This document shows positions 23,362 to 24,909 of a DNA stretch of 24,909 nucleotides, piece by piece. Under the pieces are notes generated by a model that was given only the letters and a program-made list of their open reading frames with translations, did not search any database and was not told where the DNA came from. This DNA is from JBAROU01 sp049642385. GTDB lineage: Bacteria > Chloroflexota > Dehalococcoidia > DSTF01 > RBG-16-68-14. The position numbers were made by a program, and so were the translations under genes. The stretch spans positions 1 through 24,909 of the forward strand of contig JBAROU010000200.1 of the NCBI GenBank assembly GCA_049642385.1, in the 5' to 3' direction. Position 1 is the stretch's first letter. The number at the start of each line of letters is the position of its first letter.

Positions 23362-23502
23362 CTACTCCTTCTTCTGGCCCGCCGTGCGGTCGGCGCGCTT
23401 CAGCATTTCGAGATCGCGTTGCAGCTGCTCCAAGACGCGAAGCAGCTTCCCCTCGGGACGCAGCCGAATCAAGTGATCTCGTTGGCCTGGCTTGACTGGC
23501 AC
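23362..23502 (-). CDS. 46-residue basic helical protein, tightly packed in the operon
   Basis: GTG 23502 has GGAGG six bases upstream, inside the end of the preceding gene, whose TGA (23505-23507) lies two bases before the GTG. It ends at TAG 23362-23364, three bases before the next ATG (23358). The product starts MPVKPGQRDHLIRL, then has an amphipathic leucine-rich helix (KLLRVLEQLQRDLEMLKRA) and a Lys-rich end. The snug fit between two genes and the good ribosome site argue it is real, though it is short. Function is unknown; a small coiled-coil partner is possible. Confidence 0.65.
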   Translation of the reverse strand: MPVKPGQRDHLIRLRPEGKLLRVLEQLQRDLEMLKRADRTAGQKKE

Positions 23503-23504
23503 GA

Positions 23505-24431
23505 TCAACCTCCATCTCCAACTCTTCGTGCTGGTAGTCCGTCTAAACGCGACGGCGTGGACTGGTGGCCGGGCAAGCGCACAGGCTGGCCGCGCAACTT
23601 CGTGACGGTCACGCCCTCGCTGATGCGAACCGTCTCTGTCTGCGGGCCTGCGCGCCGGAGACGACGACGCGAGCTATCGTCAGATGCAGCGCGTTTGCCG
23701 TCGTCCTGCTCGGCCTGTGCGGTGTCAGCGCGGGTGTACTCCGCATCGATCACGCCATCACTACGCGGCGTCGTGATCGTCATCTCGCCTTCCCGCCTCT
23801 GCTCCTCGGCGATGAGACCGCCGTGCTTCGTCTCGCAACGCTCGACCAACGCGCGAAGCCGTTCGACATCCGATCTGAGTTGGTCGAGTTCTGCCTGTTC
23901 TTTGCGCTGCTGCCGCAGATGCCTAAGCAGGTCGTCGCCATCACCACCGTGACGCGCGGCGATCTCGCGCACAGCCGCGACATACGAGCGGTCGAGCACC
24001 ATCACGTGGGCCTTCTGCCGGTCGTGGTAGCGCTGACAAGCTGGGCAGGAGCAGCGCGGGCACACGTCGAACACAAAGTGGACATCGAGCGCTTCGGCTT
24101 CGCCTTGCGGTAGCGTCGCCAAGAACGACTCGACCAACGTCTTTACGGCCGCTGCTCGCTGCGGCGCAAGCTGCCCAGCTACGGCAAGCTGGATCGTCGA
24201 GCGAAGCATCTTCAGCGCGTCGGCGCGGGTCTCCAAGTCGAAGCCGGGCAGGGTCTTTGCTCGACGACGGGAGACGGAAGCGATGCCGCCCCGCGATCTC
24301 GCTGTCGCACGTTCTTGGGCGAGTCGCGAGTCGTGTTGAAAGCACATCGCGCTCGCTGTCACGGCGAACGCGCCGCAGCGCTTGCCGTCCTTCGTCTTCG
24401 CTGAGCAGTGCTTTCCGCGCTTGCCTCTCAT
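23505..24431 (-). CDS. Zinc-binding-motif protein with coiled coil, first gene of the island operon
   Basis: ATG 24431 (GGGGG about six bases upstream) gives 308 residues; an upstream start at 24461 is possible but less supported. Near the N-terminus, CSAKTKDGKRCGAF followed by MCFQHD matches a Cys-Cys-Cys-His motif common in phage and mobile-element proteins. An SRGGIASVSRRR stretch follows. A second cluster, CPRCSCPACQRYH (about 122-134 of the 308), may bind another zinc. Then comes a charged coiled coil (about 165-210) and a Ser/Arg/Gln-rich low-complexity tail. The family is not named with confidence; a DNA-handling role in an element is an inference. Confidence 0.65.
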   Translation of the reverse strand: MRGKRGKHCSAKTKDGKRCGAFAVTASAMCFQHDSRLAQERATARSRGGIASVSRRRAKTLPGFDLETRADALKMLRSTIQLAVAGQLAPQRAAAVKTLVESFLATLPQGEAEALDVHFVFDVCPRCSCPACQRYHDRQKAHVMVLDRSYVAAVREIAARHGGDGDDLLRHLRQQRKEQAELDQLRSDVERLRALVERCETKHGGLIAEEQRREGEMTITTPRSDGVIDAEYTRADTAQAEQDDGKRAASDDSSRRRLRRAGPQTETVRISEGVTVTKLRGQPVRLPGHQSTPSRLDGLPARRVGDGG

Positions 24432-24452
24432 GTACGTCCCCCTGCGTAAGCT

Positions 24453-24525
24453 CGCCGACAACTAAACTGACGCGATCTCAGATGCCCTCTTAGACTCAAG
24501 CTAGACTCGCGCCGACAGCTAAACT
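24453..24525. promoter_or_regulatory. Pair of 16-base repeats upstream of the island operon
   Basis: CGCCGACAACTAAACT (24453-24468) and CGCCGACAGCTAAACT (24510-24525) differ at one base and start 57 bases apart, in the gap before the operon's first gene. Between them TAGACTC occurs twice (24491-24497 and 24502-24508). Repeated sites just upstream of an operon suggest binding sites for a regulator. The regulator is unknown. Confidence 0.5.
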
Positions 24526-24603
24526 CGACGTTTGCCTCGCGCTGCCGAGTGAGCGTGAGCGGGGTTAGGGCCGCGCTCTCTATGAGCATGTAGCGCGTCA
24601 TCC

Positions 24604-24855
24604 TCAACACCCCGCCTCATACTGACGCCGTAGCGCCCTGACACATGAGCACGGCGCTTCAGCAAGTGCCTTCTCGCAAGCGATCAGCACCAGGTCTCGG
24701 TCGCTCAGGCGCGGGGGTTCGTTCGGGTCTACGTAGTGCGCCATCGTCGTCGAGTGCTTACAGTCCAGCTCGATAGCCGCTTCTAGCGAGCCGTTGCGCC
24801 GGGTCTTCGAGATCGTCACCCGGGCGCGGCCTACTTTCATCGTCGTGGTGCTCAC
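24604..24855 (-). CDS. Unrecognised 83-residue protein
   Basis: GTG 24855 has GAGGG eight bases upstream and is preferred to ATG 24876, where GAGGG would touch the start codon. The product has a short beta-like N-terminus (MKVGRARVTISKT), CKHSTTM in the middle and CSC plus a final Cys near the end. There are several Cys/His but no pattern I recognise. Two helices follow (SDRDLVLIACEKALAEAP and VRALRRQYEAGC). It is upstream of the operon beginning at 24431 on the same strand, with a gap of about 170 bases. Codon use fits a real gene only moderately. Confidence 0.45.
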   Translation of the reverse strand: MSTTTMKVGRARVTISKTRRNGSLEAAIELDCKHSTTMAHYVDPNEPPRLSDRDLVLIACEKALAEAPCSCVRALRRQYEAGC

Positions 24856-24860
24856 GACAA

Positions 24861-24886
24861 CATCCCTCGAAAACATCCCTCGAAAA
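24861..24886. repeat. Perfect 13-base tandem repeat over the start region
   Basis: CATCCCTCGAAAA occurs twice back to back (24861-24873 and 24874-24886). On the minus strand each copy carries GAGGG followed by ATG, so the ribosome-binding region of the 83-residue gene is duplicated. The two ATGs are 13 bases apart and thus in different frames. Confidence 0.7.
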
Positions 24887-24890
24887 CCCC

Positions 24891-24896
24891 ATATAA
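24891..24896 (-). promoter_or_regulatory. Candidate -10 box near the window end
   Basis: On the minus strand TTATAT lies about 35 bases before the GTG at 24855. The matching -35 would lie beyond the window, so this is only suggestive. Confidence 0.3.
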
Positions 24897-24909
24897 GAGA
24901 GTTTTCAAG

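Noticed and set aside
1..24909. CRISPR arrays, rRNA genes, riboswitches and insertion sequences.
   Set aside because: No regularly spaced repeats, rRNA-like sequence, recognisable riboswitch core or transposase gene was found on either strand by eye.

Overview
The window is GC-rich DNA (about 60-65% by eye) with tightly packed genes and frequent GTG/TTG starts. Its gene content is a ferritin-like (R2-like) protein pair, an alpha/beta-hydrolase fused to a class III adenylate cyclase, a GGDEF/HD-GYP protein, Gfo/Idh/MocA dehydrogenases, a cysteine-type sulfatase and a crotonase. This mix fits a heterotrophic bacterium of Chloroflexota type; Actinomycetota are an alternative. The assignment rests on gene content alone and is an inference.

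Layout. 2-1521: the tail of one gene and a complete second gene, both apparently from the same ferritin-like family, closed by a very strong bidirectional hairpin. 1604-4185 (minus): a GNAT acetyltransferase and a GGDEF/HD-GYP protein. 4267-7491 (plus): a winged-helix AAA ATPase, an EamA-type exporter and a crotonase. 7575-10290 (minus): a putative hydrolase lipoprotein, then a restriction-modification operon (Dam-like methyltransferase, PD-(D/E)XK-like nuclease, cupin) whose genes are joined by two TGATG overlaps. 10418-13096 (plus): a Gfo/Idh dehydrogenase and a cyclase whose hydrolase domain has lost its catalytic residues. 13142-15569 (minus): a three-gene operon (DUF1080, xylose-isomerase-like TIM barrel, Gfo/Idh) resembling 3-keto-glycoside catabolism loci. 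15769-18570 (plus): a phasin-like protein with a basic tail, then a sulfatase. 18557-19924 (minus): an M28-type peptidase homologue with an altered metal site.

At 19938-19982 lies the 3' half of a tRNA-Phe gene, from anticodon loop to CCA, whose 5' half is missing. This is the typical scar of an element integrated into a tRNA gene. To the right, up to the window end, gene content changes to GIY-YIG nuclease, small DNA-binding-like and unrecognised proteins, including a four-gene minus-strand operon with a 46-residue gene. I read 19983-24909 as the left part of an integrated element whose integrase and right end lie outside the window.

The best leads are: (a) the ferritin-like pair in which one partner has lost its Glu metal ligands, recalling active/inactive subunit pairs; (b) the tRNA-Phe-bounded island with its unknown operon and a self-contained small transcription unit at 20895-21067; (c) the translationally coupled methyltransferase-nuclease-cupin operon; and (d) several enzyme-family members with missing key residues (crotonase, hydrolase-cyclase, M28).
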